A DNA stretch of 64,000 nt from Gemmatimonadaceae bacterium (GTDB lineage: Bacteria; Gemmatimonadota; Gemmatimonadetes; Gemmatimonadales; Gemmatimonadaceae). A program made the translations under genes and the position numbers. The notes below the pieces were generated by a model. That model searched no databases. It had not been told where the DNA came from and was given only the letters and a program-made list of their open reading frames with translations. The stretch is taken from contig DATNEW010000026.1 of the NCBI GenBank assembly GCA_035606695.1, positions 62,001 through 126,000 on the forward strand, read 5' to 3'. Below, in pieces: positions 61,870 through 64,000 of the stretch (the first letter of the stretch is position 1; each line of letters opens with the position of its first letter).

Positions 61870-62514
61870 ATGGCACTTCGCCTGCACGCGATCACGCTGG
61901 CTGACGCGCCGCACAACGCCGTAACGGCGCCGGCGACCGACGGCACTGGATCGCACAGTGAGACGATGATCGTGCCCTTCCGCGATCTGAGCGCGGTGGT
62001 GACCGAGCAGCGCGTGTTCGCGCTCGACGACGCCGGCGACGCCGAGGTCGAGCGGCATCGCGCCATCGTCGATGCCGCCTTTCATCGCTCGGCGGTACTG
62101 CCGGCGCCCGTCGGTGCGGTCTTTCGTTCGGCGGACGTGCTCAAGCGCTGGATGGAGCTGCACTACGTGTCGCTCAACGATGCGCTGCAATTCGTCGAGG
62201 ATCGCGAGGTCGCGCGCGTGCACGTGGTTCGCGCCGACGGAAAGGGCGGCGAGCTGGAGGCGGGGTCCGACCTCGCCGCCGCCGCGGCCGAATCATTTCG
62301 CGCGCTGCGGCGAAGAGCCGTCGCCGCGGTGCCGCTGCGCCTCGAGGAAGTGACCGGCCTGGTGCTGAGCGCCGCGTTTCTCGTCGAGCGCGACTTGTGG
62401 AAGGATTTCGGGAAGGCGGTGGAAGAGCAGCAGGACGCGCATCATCTCCTGCACTTCGACGTCACCGGGCCGTGGGCGCCGTACGACTTCGTGCGAATGC
62501 AGTTCGGCGGTTGA
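61870..62514 (+). CDS. GvpL/GvpF-like protein, orphan
   Basis: A 214-residue protein. The C-terminal VTGPWAPYDFVRMQF is the GvpF/L hallmark (usually GPWPPYSF), and FRSADVLKRWMELHYVSL and the helix-rich VEEQQDAHHLLHFD match the family. GvpF/L proteins take part in gas-vesicle assembly. No other gvp gene lies in this window, so another role is possible. It lies between corA and a kinase gene with 11 bases to the latter. Confidence 0.8.
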   Translation: MALRLHAITLADAPHNAVTAPATDGTGSHSETMIVPFRDLSAVVTEQRVFALDDAGDAEVERHRAIVDAAFHRSAVLPAPVGAVFRSADVLKRWMELHYVSLNDALQFVEDREVARVHVVRADGKGGELEAGSDLAAAAAESFRALRRRAVAAVPLRLEEVTGLVLSAAFLVERDLWKDFGKAVEEQQDAHHLLHFDVTGPWAPYDFVRMQFGG

Positions 62515-62525
62515 GAGTGTAGCGC

Positions 62526-63524
62526 ATGTTCTGCCCTCAATGTGGGACATGGAATCGCGCGTCGTCGGCCGCCTGCACGCGGTGCGGCGACGCGCTGCCC
62601 GATCTCGATCGCACGCCGTTCGAGCGGCCCGATGAAGAGCTGACGCGGTTGCGCCGCGCGGCGGGAAATCGCTATCGCGTCGTCAAGCGGTTGGGCGGCG
62701 GGGGCATGGCCGACGTGTACGTCGCCGAACAGGTGCAGCTCTCGCGGCGCGTCGTGATCAAGGTGTTGCACCCGCACCTGGCGCGCGACGAAGAAGTGGC
62801 GGAGCGTTTTCGGAGAGAAGCCGAGGCCGCGGCGAAGCTGGTGCATCCGCACATCTGCGGAATTCTCGATTACGGCGCGACGGAAGATGTGGTGTTCATC
62901 GTCATGCCGTATCTCGAGGGCGGCTCGCTGGCCGACGCGATTCAGAAGACTCGCTTCGTCGATCCGGCGCGCGCGGCGTCGGTGGCCGCGCAGGTCGCCT
63001 GCGCCCTCGACTACGCGCATCGCCGCGGCGTCGTCCATCGCGACGTGAAACCGGACAACGTGTTGTTCGACGAGGACGGCAACGCGTGCATCACGGATTT
63101 TGGCATCGCGACGGCGCGGTTTCACGGCCGGCTCACGGCGAGCGGCCGAGCGATGGGCACGCCGCATTACATGTCGCCGGAGCAGGCCATGGGCAAGCTC
63201 GTGGACGGGCGCAGCGACATCTACGCGATCGGCATCGTGCTCTACGAAGCGCTGCTCGGGTTCCCGCCGTTCGACGGCGCCGACGCGTTTTCAGTGAGTT
63301 ATAAGCAGGTCCATGAGGCCGCGCCGGCGCCTGTCGACGTCAACGCTCGCATTCCGGCGGCGCTTTCCGAGATCGTGGTGCGTTGTCTCGCCAAGCAGCC
63401 AACGGCTCGTTACGCGCGAGGATACGATCTTGCCGATGCCCTGATCGCGTTTCTGCGCACGGCGGCGGACGGGCAGGGCGCCTATCGCAACGCGACGCTG
63501 GCGAGACGCGCGGGCACCCAGTGA
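62526..63524 (+). CDS. Serine/threonine protein kinase with N-terminal zinc ribbon
   Basis: A 332-residue soluble kinase. MFCPQCGTWNRASSAACTRCG is a zinc ribbon (C3, C6, C17, C20). The kinase domain (about 49-315) has LGGGGMADVY, HRDVKPDN, the TDFGIAT activation site and HYMSPEQAMG. Unlike many bacterial kinases it lacks a C-terminal membrane anchor and sensor. It may be cotranscribed with the Gvp-like gene, which could be a target (inference). Confidence 0.92.
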   Translation: MFCPQCGTWNRASSAACTRCGDALPDLDRTPFERPDEELTRLRRAAGNRYRVVKRLGGGGMADVYVAEQVQLSRRVVIKVLHPHLARDEEVAERFRREAEAAAKLVHPHICGILDYGATEDVVFIVMPYLEGGSLADAIQKTRFVDPARAASVAAQVACALDYAHRRGVVHRDVKPDNVLFDEDGNACITDFGIATARFHGRLTASGRAMGTPHYMSPEQAMGKLVDGRSDIYAIGIVLYEALLGFPPFDGADAFSVSYKQVHEAAPAPVDVNARIPAALSEIVVRCLAKQPTARYARGYDLADALIAFLRTAADGQGAYRNATLARRAGTQ

Positions 63525-63537
63525 TACAGGTTCTCTC

Positions 63538-64000
63538 ATGAAGCTTCTGCACGACGTCTCCATCGTTCACACGAAGCATCCGTTCACGATCGCCCGCGGC
63601 AGCGCGAGCGAGCACCGGCTCATGCGCGTGCGCGTGATCGACGACGACGGCATGGAAGGATGGGGCGAAGCGGCGCCGAATCGGTTCTACGGCGAGACGG
63701 CCGACACGGCGCTTGCCGCGCTCGACCGCCTCAAGCCGATCGTCGAAGCGGCGAATCCGTGGATGCTCGAGGACGTTGAAGCGGAGATGAATCGCGCGCT
63801 GCGGTTCAACGGATCGGTGAAGTCGGCGATCAGCGCGGCGTTACACGATCTGGCGGGGAAGCGCCTCGGCGTTCCGGTGTACCGGCTCTGGGGTCTCGAT
63901 CCCGCGAAAGCGCCGCTCTCGAGCTTCACGATCGCGATCGCCGCGAATGACGACGAGCTGCGGCAGCGCGTGCATGAGGCGAGCGCCTATCCCGTGCTCA
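63538..64000 (+). CDS. Enolase-superfamily dipeptide epimerase-like protein, 3' truncated by window end
   Basis: The first 154 codons of a mandelate racemase/muconate lactonizing family member. The capping domain starts MKLLHDVSIVHTKHPFTIAR and includes MEGWGEAAPNRFYGE, as in L-Ala-D/L-Glu epimerases. The barrel begins before the cut, with AISAALHDLAGKRLGVPVYR. The catalytic lysines and metal ligands lie beyond the window. It starts 14 bases after the kinase stop. Confidence 0.85.
   Translation, partial: MKLLHDVSIVHTKHPFTIARGSASEHRLMRVRVIDDDGMEGWGEAAPNRFYGETADTALAALDRLKPIVEAANPWMLEDVEAEMNRALRFNGSVKSAISAALHDLAGKRLGVPVYRLWGLDPAKAPLSSFTIAIAANDDELRQRVHEASAYPVL

Overview
The window looks like a chromosomal segment of an uncultured member of Gemmatimonadota. 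This is an inference from high GC content, an ADOP-type FtsX/MacB permease, secreted carboxypeptidase-regulatory/TonB-plug-like proteins without a barrel, several DinB proteins, a YpdA-type reductase, serine/threonine kinases and tightly packed ATGA/GTGA-overlapping operons. No rRNA, tRNA, CRISPR array, prophage or insertion sequence was found. Gene density is high and no gene-free stretch exceeds 300 bases.

Layout. 52-2132: DinB protein and glycogen synthase. 2286-6453: an overlapping operon of a racemase-like protein lacking both usual catalytic cysteines, a GalT-family uridylyltransferase and an 806-residue fusion of an inositol-phosphatase-like domain to an L-arabinokinase-like GHMP kinase. 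6495-10885: two Tat-exported carbohydrate-active proteins, one a GH127 beta-L-arabinofuranosidase family member. Together these suggest a sugar release and sugar-1-phosphate activation island. 10928-17942: small unknown proteins, TMEM175-like channel, YidC paralogue, YCII protein, HtrA protease, dienelactone hydrolase lipoprotein, DinB. 18020-21915 (minus): plug-like protein, FAD amine oxidase, Ser/Thr kinase. 21994-33632: ilvE, spermidine-synthase-like membrane protein, ftcD, suhB/trpS with overlapping divergent starts, small proteins, MgtC, hydroxyacid dehydrogenase, pilT. 33815-40244: DHDPS-family aldolase, M28-like protein, DUF456, an ArsR-SRPBCC-DinB operon with an operator across the start codon, purA behind a leader terminator, ypdA. 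40262-43193: a broken MazEF-like module, an ECF sigma/anti-sigma/Spy-like operon, VapBC. 43363-48882: glyS, M3-like peptidase, ADOP permease.

48937-59666 is a long run of same-strand genes: SDR, GAF histidine kinase, a small unknown protein, a ubiquitin-like beta-grasp protein, MoxR ATPase, DUF58, BatA-like, DUF4175-like, DUF4159, a second membrane-anchored protein and a histone-deacetylase-like enzyme, mostly translationally coupled. The ubiquitin-like protein and the deacetylase beside a MoxR/von Willebrand chaperone set form the most intriguing multi-gene system here. 59672-64000: second plug-like protein (minus), CorA, an orphan gas-vesicle GvpL/F homologue, a zinc-ribbon Ser/Thr kinase and a truncated enolase-superfamily epimerase.

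A family of intergenic palindromic repeats with ends reading GTCATCC(C/T) and GGA(A/T)GAC occurs nine times. Every copy abuts the 3' end of at least one gene and none lies in a purely divergent promoter gap. One copy supplies the start codon of ypdA and another the stop codon of ftcD, and several show internal tandem amplification.
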